This document shows positions 51,260 through 61,377 of a stretch of 64,000 nucleotides of DNA, piece by piece. The DNA is taken from positions 20,876 through 84,875 of the forward strand of contig JAGVSM010001273.1 in the NCBI GenBank assembly GCA_022494885.1, given 5' to 3'. The DNA is from Micrasema longulum (taxonomy: Eukaryota; Arthropoda; Insecta; Trichoptera; Brachycentridae). Below the pieces are notes generated by a model. It did not search any database and was not told the origin of the DNA. It worked only from the letters and a program-made list of their open reading frames with translations. A program made the translations under genes and the position numbers. How positions within the stretch are numbered: the stretch's first letter is position 1; the number at the start of each line of letters is the position of its first letter.

Positions 51260-51640
51260 TTATCCTCTGTGTCCGGCAAATTAATAATACAGTTCTGTGT
51301 GTGGAATAGAACCAGAACCCTGGATTAGCCACTCGCAGATAAAAATCCTGAAAAAGGAAATCGAGTGCAGATTAGTCCACCTCGTAGTGTAGTGGTCGGT
51401 GCGTTTGCTGACCATGCTTGTGGTCCCAGGTTTGATCCTGGCAGGGTCAACGAAAAATATTTATTTAAACGGTGATTCGGTGCAATATTTCGCTGTCCCT
51501 AGACTGGCACTTAAAGCCTACGACTGATCACCTTACGATCGTGTAACAGATTATTGAATTACGTTGCATTATTGTACGAATGCAGAGCATTATGCGCCTC
51601 TGAGTGCAGAAAGGAAATGGTGATAAAATCGGTTTACCTG
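51260..51640 (+). mobile_element. SINE1, full body, with 5' extension
   Basis: Head CCTCGTAGTGTAGTGGTCGG and CAGGTTTGATCCTGGCAGGG, body CTTAAAGCCTACGACTGATC and ATTACGTTGCATTATTG. About 90 bp upstream, ACCAGAACCCTGGATTAGCC and CCTGAAAAAGGAAATCGAGT also occur upstream of the SINE1 copy at 58.7 kb and in part at 60.03 kb. Some SINE1 copies therefore carry a longer 5' part. Confidence 0.75.
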
Positions 51641-52020
51641 CTCCAAAAAAAACAATTAAATATTAGGGTAATAATGAAGACAGCATCGATAAATCAATTG
51701 ATTCCCGCAGCAATTTAATATAATGGTATATTCCCTTTGATAAAACCCATTTATAGATGATCATCTTAAACAAAAATCTTAAAGCCATGCTCGTATTTAA
51801 GCTGGTCGTACTCTAAAATTCTAAATTATCATTAACGTTTTTTTTTTGCCTTAACACAATTTCCTTATTACAGCGAATAATTGTTTGACTGACCATTAAG
51901 AAAGATAATTTCGTTAAATAAACTGCATTTAACCCTTTCATTCCGGGAGTTGATTTAAATATACCCGAAATTTAAGATTTATGAACTCACATACCTACCT
52001 CAGTTAAAAAGTGGCTAGTT
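51641..52020. other. AT-rich, nothing recognised
   Basis: No tail, motif or repeat seen. Confidence 0.45.
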
Positions 52021-52025
52021 TATTT

Positions 52026-52445
52026 TTTGATTACAAGTAGTGTTATGGTCAGCGCGTTTGCCTACTGTTCAAGATGTTTCGGGTCTGATTCCCGACATGG
52101 TTTTTTAATATTAGAAAAAAATATATTTATATTATTACTTACTATTAGAAAATGGGAACCAAGCTGTGGTAGAGCGGGGTGCGATCTTCGGACCTCTGAC
52201 CCGTGAGTCCGCGACACTAGCCACGGGACCACAGCCCAGTTCAATTCGCATGAAATATTCAAAACTGTGTTTTTACCCTGGAATTTTTCGTAGTCGCTGG
52301 ACGGTACCTGAAGCTTAAGACTGATCAAATCTTGATGTTACAAAAAATATATTACGATATCCTGCGATTGGCATACCAGTGCAGTGCCCTATGCACCATT
52401 AGGTGCAGAACGGGAATGATGAAGATTATGATAGTCCCTAAGTAT
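52026..52445 (+). mobile_element. SINE1 interrupted by SINE2
   Basis: The SINE1 head (GGTCAGCGCGTTTGCCTACT, GGTCTGATTCCCGACATGG) stops at about 52100 and the body resumes at about 52250 (GCATGAAATATTC, GGTACCTGAAGCTTAAGACT, CACCATTAGGTGCAGAACGG). The SINE2 between them is on the minus strand. Confidence 0.85.
52101..52238 (-). mobile_element. SINE2 nested in SINE1
   Basis: On the minus strand: GGGCTGTGGTCCCGTGGCTA, GTGTCGCGGACTCACGGGTC, then a body cut after CCATTTTCTAATAG and an A/T-rich tail. The B box has drifted to GATCGCACC. Confidence 0.8.
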
Positions 52446-52539
52446 GTCTCTTTTTTTTCTGAATATATAAGTAATCCACATCACTCGGAAAAAAGGAACC
52501 GCTTTGAGAAGGAATGCAGATAGTCTAGGCATTAACATT

Positions 52540-53098
52540 ACATATGACATTACAATTGCTGGATGGTGAATGTTACACGGTGTGTAAAGTGGCCACTTAA
52601 ACCAGCCATTGACAGGTCATAAGCCATGTAGATGCCTAGACTTCTACATTACCTTCTCTTAAATGTTCTTCATCTCTGTTGTAATATGTTAATATAAACA
52701 GCTTCTTAGGGAGTTGAATCCAGTCCATGTCTACAAAAATTTGGAGAAACTCAAAATATTGTTGATAAATCCACCTGGTCCGCGAAGAAGTATATAAATT
52801 GTAATTTCTGAAAAAAAATGTATTTTCAGGCGTTGCCCAGTTTGTAGGTGAAATAATTCAATTAGATGAATCTCACCCGCATAAATAAAGGTTTCAATTA
52901 TTTGACTTCACAAACATCAATAGATGAAAGAATAAAAGGAATTTAGATGTTCAAATATGGGCAGAATGGTGAATGTTACACAGTGTGTAAAGTGACCACT
53001 TAAACCAGCCAATGGCAGGTCATAAGCCCTGTAGATGCCTGGACTTATATATGACCTTTTCTTAAATGTTCTTCATCTGTGTTGTAATATGTATATTA
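52540..53098 (+). repeat. F repeat, head-to-tail tandem (period 405 bp)
   Basis: GAATGTTACACGGTGTGTAA at 52567 and GAATGTTACACAGTGTGTAA at 52972 are 405 bp apart. All intermediate landmarks (CAGCTTCTTAGGGAGTTGAA, TTGTTGATAAATCCACCTGG, CAGGCGTTGCCCAG, GATGAATCTCACCCGC) lie between. Gives the full circular order of the F unit. Confidence 0.9.
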
Positions 53099-54780
53099 AT
53101 CAAAATACTTTTAAGTAATATTATCTTAGTATCTAACATAGTTTGTTCAATAAAAAACAGAAAGAAGAATATTATGTAGGTATTTGAATATTTGTTTGCA
53201 AGCTCTATTTCAAAACTTCCGGTTTTTCCACGAATCTATTTACAAATTGATTAGTCAATAATAATTAATAAACGAACCAATAAAAAGTGGATTTTTTATT
53301 GTATTTTTGTGAAAGCGATTGAACCAGTACTGTTGTAAATCGAATTAAAGTTTTTTTTACCTTTAACAATCGGTTTGCGACAGATTCGAGTCGCCGTTGT
53401 CAACAAGGCGTGAACTGTTTTGAAATCTTAACAAGGAATTTATAAATAAAACATTGCCATTAGAAATTTCTCGTGAATTGTGTCTTGACAATATTTATTT
53501 TGATTCAATTAAATTAATTCAAACATGATTCATATGCATATTTATGAAGTTCAAAAGAATACACATATTGACAGAGAAATCATTTGAATATTGAAATTAC
53601 CATTTGTTGTCATGAAAAAAATAAGAAATCTGTTGAATGAAAATAGGAATATTTATATTTATATGTTAAGGCCGTGGTTTCCAGTATTCATGCTACTGAG
53701 CCTCCATGAAAAAAAAGTTCGTCGCCTCCCAACCGTTTGATTGTTTTAATAGATTCAATAATGTAGACTAGAGTGTTTCGGTTATTTTAAAGAAGTAGCA
53801 GTAACAATTATTAGCGTTTTCAACATTTTTTTAAACCAGTTTTATTTAATATCCTGACTAGTTTTTCTGCAAATGAACGGTTAAATTTTCTTATAAGCTC
53901 TGCCATTTCTGAAAAAAATGTTTTAAAAAAACAGTTTTTTTAATACCTCTAATATAGACACGTTTTCAATAATAATCTTAGTACCTTAAATGGTGTTTTC
54001 AATAAAAAACAGAAAGAAGAATTTATTATGAAGGCTATTATTTAAACATTTCTTTCCAAGCTCCGTTTTTATCTATTTAAAAATTGATTAACAAAAATAT
54101 TTGCGTTCTTTCTTAGATTCACTCTATTATTCAATTTTTCAACAAAATAGATTAAAAAAAACGGAAACTTATATTATCCAGGTAGGTACAAAATTTGACA
54201 AAAAAGAGACATGGATTCTAACTTATTTGATAAAATTGTGTTGGGGAGATTCATTAAAAATATAACTTTTTTGATAAAGCGCATGTTTTTCAGCAAAGAC
54301 TTTTTTCATAAATACTTATTAACACGCACTCTTACTTTGCCTAAAACTCCATTTATCAAAATCCAATTGAAATTATTATCACTGTTTTTTTTAATAAATA
54401 TCTGCTGTCGTCAAAAATCATAAGTCCCTTACGAATATTAAGTTGTATTTCCAGTACCTACTTATGAGTATGTAATTATATTAGAAAAACTACAATCATT
54501 TTCACACCATATTTTTTGGCAAGTTCAACCTGAATTGTTCTTTTTTATTTATTTATGTTTGTTTTAATGTTAAATGAAGGTTATTATATTAATTTGAAAA
54601 ATATAGAAAATCTGTAATAATGTAAAAAATTAGATGGAAATACCTCCGTAATAAATTATTTACAAAAAAATATAAATATTTGTTTTTAGTGGTTATTTTT
54701 ACTTTTTTTCTTTACTGTCGAATTAATATTCTGCCTTTCGCGATATTCAAAAATTTAGTTTACAATGTACGTATATAAGA
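53099..54780. other. AT-rich region with a diverged direct duplication
   Basis: TTCAATAAAAAACAGAAAGA followed by AGAAT and CAAGCTC occurs at 53148 and 53998, about 850 bp apart, with matching sequence for about 100 bp (TATTTACAAATTGATTA versus TATTTAAAAATTGATTA at the far ends). No coding signature; open frames up to 70 codons are K/N/I-rich. Confidence 0.45.
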
Positions 54781-55907
54781 AGGCTTACCATACGTCCCGG
54801 TTTTTACAGGAATTGTCCCGGTTTTACAAAACGGTCCCGACCGGGTTTGCATTTTGCACAATACAATTAGTAAATACCTAATAATAAAGTACATTCATGG
54901 ACACTGGACCACTGTGCACGTACAAACCAAGAGCCCACTGCGTGATATCGTTCGATTTACCGATTTCACGACATGGCAAAAATCTACTTGGTGTGATAAA
55001 GTACAATACTATCAATATTTACTGCATTGCAATTATTTATTTATTTAATTCCGGGCAATCGCAATAACCAGTACACCATAAAGCCGACTAATCTCCAGTC
55101 CATTTCCCTTCACAGGATTTTTGCGTGAGAGTACTCGCTGAATAAATTTAAATAGGTACAAACGAAAATACCACACTTGAATCCACCCTAATTTTACCGT
55201 GTCGTCTAGATTAAGATGATATGTGTGAAATGGGCCATTCTCTGTCGGATTTCACGCAGCTGGTTTGTTCATTTGGAAATTCTTATTATCATGAACAGAC
55301 TTTAGTTGATTCGCGTCAAATTTGAGGTTTAGAATCCATTATCTTTATATTTTTTCATGTGTATTTATCGTTTCAATTATATTATATCTATTATATTTAT
55401 ATTTATCTATATCCATAATTATATCGATGCTATTTGAATGTCTAGTAAATCTAAACTAATTTAATAAATTGTTACATATTTTTTTTCTTTTTTAAAAATA
55501 TAATCTTTATACTGTCTATGTATAAGGGTACTTTAGGGGTTTAAATTATTTTATAAACGAACATACCTGATCAAATATCTTATTCAAGTCGAAAGATCAC
55601 CTATCAACACTTATAATCAAACTTATTCACAAAATTAAAATTATTCATTAAAAAAATGTCAATTTTTTATTAATTTAATCAAAACTGCAACACAAAACAC
55701 AATTAATTTTTAAGAATAACGAAGGTATTTAAAAAACGTAAAGACGTTTGACTTATTTTAAGACAACTGTTTCGCCTTACGTCTAATGTTATTTTTATAC
55801 TATATTTTTCATTAATATAAATATTAATATTTGATAGATACCGTAAGACAAAACTGTTTCTACTTTGTATTTATTTAAATAAGAGTCGATTAAAACTATA
55901 TTTATAG
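54781..55907. other. Mostly unassigned; transposon-end-like patch at its start
   Basis: GCTTACCATACGTCCCGGTT (54783-54802), followed by GAATTGTCCCGGTTTTAC and CGGTCCCGACCGGG, resembles the terminal repeats of some hAT-type elements as I remember them, but no second end is found. The remainder is AT-rich. Confidence 0.25.
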
Positions 55908-56124
55908 TTGATTATTATTACAAGGGCTGGATTTTCCGATTTTCACTTTAGTGTCGGGTCGGTTGTATGTTGTAGGCGCGTTGACTCGGCGACGGCTTTC
56001 GGTCAACTGAAAAATTGTTGGCTGATATCATTCTTAAATTGTTCTTCTTTGGTCACAATTGCGCGGTACGCGTGTACCTTGGCTGATGAATAAATTCGCT
56101 GATCAGCGATCGGCGATTACAACA

Positions 56125-56315
56125 CTACGTATATGCAATGTATGGAAACGTACTCATATTCCTTAGTAAACCGGGAGAGTGGTGAATAAAAAAAACACAC
56201 AATTTTTGTTGAGGAATCAATGAGATGCATCTGGTTAAAATACGCTCCAATTGGACTGACCATGGTTTCGCTATAACATGCCTTATTAGCTTAGCTATGC
56301 ACTTAGACATCAAAC
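56125..56315 (-). pseudogene. Possible LINE C-terminal fragment
   Basis: The minus frame reads KLIRHVIAKPWSVQLERILT, then RCISLIPQQKLCVFFIHHSP. FKIxNxxIDSPxxLERIL in LINE O at 57.2 kb is similar enough to suggest a relative, with ATTAAAATACGCTCCAA shared at DNA level. Confidence 0.4.
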
Positions 56316-56449
56316 AAGTAATTAATCATAGGGTACTGCAGACTGTATTGTATAAGCACCCTGCTAGTAAAGGTCATCCTGAAGATTATATTTTTAGGTT
56401 CTGATGAATAAGGATGAAAACACGCCTGTGTCCTATTTCACATACGAGA

Positions 56450-56642
56450 ATGCTTTTCCATAATTCGGGACCCTTCTGAGTCGAATCACATTCTTGAAAT
56501 GGAAAAATTTTAAAAGCGATTTTTGCGCTACTTATATCTTAAATAATATAATTATCATTAATTTGTGTATCCATCATTATTTCTGGCAAGGATGCTTAAT
56601 TACAACACCCTCGAATTTCGGCGTCATATTTTTCTTGGGAAA
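56450..56642 (+). pseudogene. LINE M reverse transcriptase fragment, copy 2
   Basis: SNHILEMEKF, KRFLRYLYLK, then YPSLFLARMLNYNTLEFRRH, parallel to 21885-22095 on the other strand, with two stops. It ends abruptly where a LINE tail begins. Confidence 0.7.
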
Positions 56643-56644
56643 CA

Positions 56645-57315
56645 TTTTTATTTTTATTTATTAAGGAAAAACAACAGTTGTCATATAAGAATACAAAATA
56701 TAAAAATAGAACATACATCCAGCTAAAGTTTTTCACAAATGTAATGAGAGAACATGATACACAGTAAAGAAAAAAATAATATATTATATAAGAAATGAAA
56801 AAAAAAAAAAAAGAGTGCGTAAGAAGGTTAAGAGACGAGGAAATAGAGTGGAGGAGTGGAGGAGAGGGATCTTCATAATATAGTTGACCAATTCAAAATT
56901 TTGATATTATAATAAAATAAACATAGTTAAAGGAACATAAACTTTTTACACACTGACAAATGTTTTATTTTTCAGTGTTTCGAAAAGTTTTTTTTGAAGT
57001 CACAAAATTTCGTATTAAAAATATCTAAATGGGGACAAAGTAAATTTAATTTGGAGCAGCTACGATAAATAAAAGTTTTAAACATAATTTTTTTTGGGCA
57101 ATAAATTATTAAAAAAATGAACTTGTCGTGTCGACTTTACGGGACAATTGATTAAAATACGCTCCAAGAAATATGGACTATCGATAAAATTGTTTTAAAT
57201 TTTGAAGAGGAAAGACAGATCAGAAATGCTTCTACGTTTAGTAAGGGAAGTTAAACTATGAAAGGAAAAAGGGTCTTCATACGAGTCAAAATATGTAAGA
57301 GATTATAAGCTGACT
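56645..57315 (-). pseudogene. LINE O C-terminal ORF and 3' UTR
   Basis: The minus frame gives LTKRRSISDLSFLFKI, a stop, NNFIDSPYFLERILINCPVK and STRQVHFFNNLL, the C-terminal tail of a CR1/Jockey-like LINE. The UTR runs down to TTTTTATTTATTAAGG at 56645, with purine-rich sequence at 56820-56870. Confidence 0.7.
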
Positions 57316-57429
57316 TCTGTATTAAGGTTAAGATGTTAATGCATACACCCACTATTTATGCATGTTTATATGTTTTTTCTTATGTTCAAACTTTATCAAA
57401 GTAAATGGCATTTTTTTTATTTTAATTAT

Positions 57430-57665
57430 TAGCTGACCCGACAGACGTTGTCCTGCCCGAACGTCGGCTTGCCTTGGAAAAAGACTTTTCATTGATAAGT
57501 AGGTACCTAGATACTTGTTTGTGATTAAATTCCAAAACTAAAAATTGTCAATATTAAAAAAATATTGAATTTAAGTAAGTACTTGTGTATGGTTGAATTC
57601 CAAAACACAAAATTTATATTTTTTCAAATATGGCATTCTTTTTGCAAACGTCAAACTCCGGTCGT
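57430..57665 (+). repeat. Repeat W, copy 2, with internal duplication
   Basis: GACAGACGTTGTCCTGCCCG to AACGTCAAACTCCGGTCGTC, matching 27090-27290 inverted. TACTTGTTTGTGATTAAATT and TACTTGTGTATGGTTGAATT inside show that a ~65-bp part was duplicated in this copy only. Confidence 0.65.
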
Positions 57666-57779
57666 CTCACCAACATAATTTTAAAGATGTATTAAATTTA
57701 ATATTATTTTAGTACTACCAAAAATCCAATAAAAAGAAATAAATGGGTAGGTAAATAAAGAAATAAAAATAAAAGATTA

Positions 57780-58140
57780 AAATTAGAAATCTTAGAAATT
57801 AAAAAAGCGATTCATAATAAGAAAACAATAATTAATAACCAAATAAACAATATTTCTTTTAGTCCTCTCCTGGCTTACTTCGAAAATAATGATATCAGAT
57901 TACCGCCCGTGTAAGAAAAAAAACACTTGATTTATTGGGTCCACGTGTAGTATTTAGTGAACATGATAGAAATAAAATAAAAGGGAATCAATTCATTAGT
58001 TACGTAAACCTTGACAAAGAAGCTTGTTTGCTTTGAAACCGGTCGGTGAAAAATAAAAATTAGTGGTTAAAAACCAAGTTGTTTTATTTATTTTATTATA
58101 ATGAATAACCACAAAGTTACTGTTTCAAATATAAACTTTA
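57780..58140 (+). pseudogene. Penelope-like element copy 3 (3' part) with hammerhead-like motif
   Basis: LKLEILEIKKAIHNKKTIIN, then FSPLLAYFENNDIRLPPV matches the linker after the GIY-YIG domain in copy 2. In the 3' UTR, 58007-58052 reads ACCTTGACAAAGAAGCTTGT, TTGCTTT, GAAACCGGTCGGTG. The 3' end has ATTAGTGGTTAAAAACCAAG and TGAATAACCACAAAGTTACT, shared with copy 1. 5'-truncated before the nuclease motif. Confidence 0.75.
58007..58052 (+). ncRNA. Hammerhead-ribozyme-like motif (Penelope-like 3' region)
   Basis: The order fits a type I hammerhead: stem I strand (ACC), core TTGACAA (CTGACGA with two transitions), stem II AGAAGC-TTGTTT-GCTTT, GAAA, a four-base CCGG that could pair only between two copies, TC at the cleavage position, then GGT closing stem I. 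Hammerheads with such short third stems are known in Penelope-like elements. The CpG-type changes suggest it is inactive now; the copy-1 sequence still has TGACGAA. Structural inference only. Confidence 0.45.
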
Positions 58141-58609
58141 TTTTAGATTATTTAATAGTTTATCGGGACAAAATATGATTATTACTTTGTTTTTTCTTTA
58201 ATAATGTATTAATTTTGTAATAATGTGTAGCTTATTGATTAAATACTTTATATTATACATGTACATGTCACTAAAATTGAGAAAATAAGTTAAGTACCCA
58301 GTTTCACTCTATAAGTTCTACGAAAGGTTGAGTGAAAAGATACAAGTAAGGAAAAATGTATTATTTTCAATATTACAGTAATGAAATTGATAAATATTGT
58401 TTAATTCGTATGTGCATTAATATTGATATAACTTGCATCAAAATAAGAAAAATAATGTGACTTGTAACGCTTTATCTATTTCATTTTTTAATTTACGCAT
58501 TTAATGTATATACTGAAAGAGATAAAATTGTTCCCAGTAACTATATGGGGGCTAGTATTTTAAACGTTTTCGCAAGCGTAGAAAACGCTTTGCTATCGCA
58601 TATGGTATG
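58141..58609. other. AT-rich, nothing recognised
   Basis: No motif or repeat; GCGTAGAAAACGC palindrome-like word at 58575. Confidence 0.4.
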
Positions 58610-58960
58610 TAAATGTACGCTAAAAAAAGCGCAATAAAACCAGAATCCTGGACGAGTGCTTTTGGCCCGATGGCAATTCTTAGATTAACTTTCTGGATAA
58701 GTAAATCGAGTGGAGATACGTCCGCTTCGAGAGCCCGGGTTCGATTCCTGGTAAGGTCGACATGAAATATTGATTAAAAAGGTGATTCTACACAATACAA
58801 TTCATGTTTCTGGACAAATCTTCAAAAACTTCATGTCTAAAGCGTAAGAGTGATCACCTAACCTTCATGTAACAGATGATCGATATACGCTGCATTAAGT
58901 GTACCAATGCAGTGATGCACTGTGCACTATCGGATGCAGACAGGGGTGCGATGGTATGAT
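58610..58960 (+). mobile_element. SINE1 variant
   Basis: 5' extension ACCAGAATCCTGGACGAGTG, then the head with only the B box recognisable (GAGAGCCCGGGTTCGATTCC), body GACATGAAATATTGATTAAA, GTAAGAGTGATCACCT and ATACGCTGCATTAAGTGTAC. Ends against LINE H at 58968. Confidence 0.7.
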
Positions 58961-58967
58961 TTTTTAC

Positions 58968-59705
58968 CCTTGAAAATAGACGCACTATATCTGAATTATG
59001 ATATTTATATAAATGATTAAATAATAAAATAGACTATTTGAACCTACTCTCCAAAATTAATCTTAATGTCCCCTTTCGCGTGACAAGACCGGGTTGTAGT
59101 CCTGTGGCTAGTGTCTCGGACTCACGGACCGAAGGTCTGGGGTTCGAATCCCACTCTACCCCAACTTGATTCCCATTTTCTAATAGTGAGTTATTTACAA
59201 CTCGTTGAAAATGGCCCTCAAAATTAAATATTTGGGTAAATCATTAGAACGCAAATATTTATTTTTTTATCAAAAAAAAAAAATGTAAAAGAGTATTTAC
59301 TTCATCTGCTAGTCTGTAGCACTAACTATGCACAACACTCTTTCTTCTATCGTTCTTCCTCAAACTATAATGCTTTTTTTCCATTTATTGATATATCATG
59401 CCCCTTAATTTATTTAAAAATAAATTAAGACTCATTATTTATTGCTGCGATACGCTCCCACTTGCTATTTAATGATTCCCACGCTTACACACACCTGAAC
59501 ACTTACTCCCACACAGATACACCTCTACACTTACTCTTATACAAATACACACAAACAAACCCTTTTGTTGTACTACAATTTAATATTTAGGTTGTAGGTA
59601 TTATTTTTATTTAGAAACTTCGCTGGTCTGTCTTTAAACCATTTTTTAATGTTATTATATCATTGTTGACTGTTTGTTTCTGTAAAATAAATAAATATAT
59701 ATAAA
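58968..59705 (+). pseudogene. LINE H copy 3, interrupted by SINE2
   Basis: TLENRRTISEL, a stop, then NNKIDYLNLLSKINLNVPFR up to 59086. After the SINE2 the ORF resumes with STNYAQHSFFYRSSSNYN, ending near a UTR with many ACACTTACTCCCACAC-like repeats and a tail AAAATAAATAAATATATA at 59690. It shows the complete order of the C-terminal region that copy 1 lacks. Confidence 0.8.
59088..59283 (+). mobile_element. SINE2, full length, in LINE H
   Basis: CCGGGTTGTAGTCCTGTGGC, GGTTCGAATCCCACTCTACC, GGCCCTCAAAATTAAAT and an A-run ending at 59283. Compared with LINE H copy 1, it interrupts the sequence just after GTGACAAG. Confidence 0.9.
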
Positions 59706-59994
59706 GTACAGTTAATAAATAAAATAAAATGTCCTTTTAGCGGTCTCAGCATTTGTAGCCACCGCTTGAACTGGGGTGGGTGGATTTTTTTTTTGTATTT
59801 AAAGATGGACAGACTAAGAACTCCATATACTCAATTTTAGCTTTTACAAAACTATTATTTTTGAACTTGAGAGTACCCTTATTTTATAATTTTGCAGATA
59901 TGTTATCTCTAGCTTCTGTATGATATGTGAAGGAAACCCGCAGGTAATATTTCAATGGCATAAGATACAACTAGAATTTGATTTATGTTTGTTT
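59706..59994. other. No recognisable gene
   Basis: AT-rich with GCCACCGCTTGAACTGGGGT at 59758; no match. Confidence 0.4.
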
Positions 59995-60075
59995 TTAAAA
60001 TCACCGTATCGTAAATGTGGAATGGGTAAACATCCTGAAAAAGGGATCAAGTGGAGATGAGACCGCTTCGTGCTT
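59995..60075 (+). repeat. SINE1 5'-extension fragment
   Basis: CATCCTGAAAAAGGGATCAA, GTGGAGATGAGACCGC resembles the sequence just upstream of the SINE1 heads at 51.3 and 58.7 kb. Confidence 0.4.
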
Positions 60076-60394
60076 AGCTCCTTTTTGTTTATCAGAATTT
60101 GGTTTAGTTTATTCAGAAATATGTATATTACAACTAAATGACGTATTTTATTTATACTATTTAATAACTTAGGATTAGTTTTCGATTATGAAAGCAGTCG
60201 CTTGGTACTAGGTGCATGCATAGGTAAAATTTTAGCGTACTGCTAACACAGAAACTCAAATTAAATGCTTTGAAATAATCTAAAAAGCAATTTAATGCCA
60301 TAATTTCCGTGTAAAAGAGTTATATTTCATAGTTTAATATTATAAGGTCATCCTGTCAACCGATTTCAGTGCTAAATTTAAATAAATAATTATA

Positions 60395-60600
60395 AACATT
60401 ATATTTTCGTGCCGAGCAAACCAGAAGTGAGTTCTGTGCATAGTTGGTGCGAACTGTCGGTACTTGGAAAAGAGATTCGTGTGTCGGATGTAGTAGCTAG
60501 GTACACCAAAGGCATGAACTTTTGCTTCCGGTCATACCGATTCGATAAATTTTTTGGCCAATCAAAAGCTAAGTAATACAAGAGCGTCAAATAATTTAAA
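60395..60600 (-). pseudogene. LINE C-terminal fragment (LINE H-like)
   Basis: Two minus-strand frames together give PSYYIRHTNLFSKYR and FQVPTVRTNYAQNSLLVCSA, the VPxxYxRxxxLF...RTNYAxNS pattern of LINE C-termini, with one frame change. The RTNYAQNS word is closest to LINE H. Confidence 0.5.
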
Positions 60601-61299
60601 ATATACAAAAAACATACACGCATTTAAAAAACACATCAAAAAAATGTTCTTTTAACCCATGTAACGAGTAATATGTGATGATATTCTATCGGCTTTTATT
60701 GGTGATATAATATATTATATCCCCTGATACCAGCACTTTTGTTGATTGGGAATATTTTGTAAAACTAAAATATGTAATATAATGCTATATGTAATTTGAT
60801 ATGTAAAGTAAAATAAGTAATTAAAAGCGTCGCCGTACATGGAAAATAAACCTGGATGTGTTTGTTAGAATCGGTTCCACAGATACTAAATATCTCTTTT
60901 TGTGCATGCGCGGACTTGTGAAATTCTGTACTGAGAGACCGCCTTAAAGGAACTAAAGCACTTACATAGTTCAATATTCCAGAATCAGACAGAGCGCAGT
61001 TTATTTTATACCAGTCCACGCACAACTGCATAGTCGAAAGGAGGGTCAATTTTTTAGAAGTTAATTATGAATGAACATCGAATTAAAACGACAAACCAAT
61101 AGCAAAATATGTCTTGTACTTATTTAAAAGATTAGTTAACTTAAAACTGATTTTATTTTTAAAAAATAAATAAATACTGATAAAAGGTCCAATTTTTAGG
61201 GAAGCAATGGTTTCATTCAATATATGGATAGACCGCGCATGTTTAATACATATGGTAACGTTTCTTATTACGAAAAGAAAAAAAACTATTTTTGTTTAC
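60601..61299. other. No recognisable gene
   Basis: Two open frames (minus 60765-61049, 94 codons; plus from 61207) show no motif. Otherwise AT-rich. Confidence 0.4.
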
Positions 61300-61370
61300 A
61301 TATTTGAGGGCTTAGGTTTGATACCTAGCAGGGTTAATATTTATTTTAAATTTCAAAAGAAAGTAACAAA
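61300..61370 (+). mobile_element. SINE1 fragment (B box region)
   Basis: GGCTTAGGTTTGATACCTAG then CAGGGTTAATATTTATTTTA parallels CAGGTTTGATCCTGGCAGGG of the 51.4-kb SINE1. Confidence 0.5.
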
Positions 61371-61377
61371 AATTATC

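Noticed and set aside
60765..61049. 94-codon minus-strand ORF
   Set aside because: Cysteine-containing and moderately complex, but matches no pattern I know and has no neighbouring signal; left as unassigned sequence.
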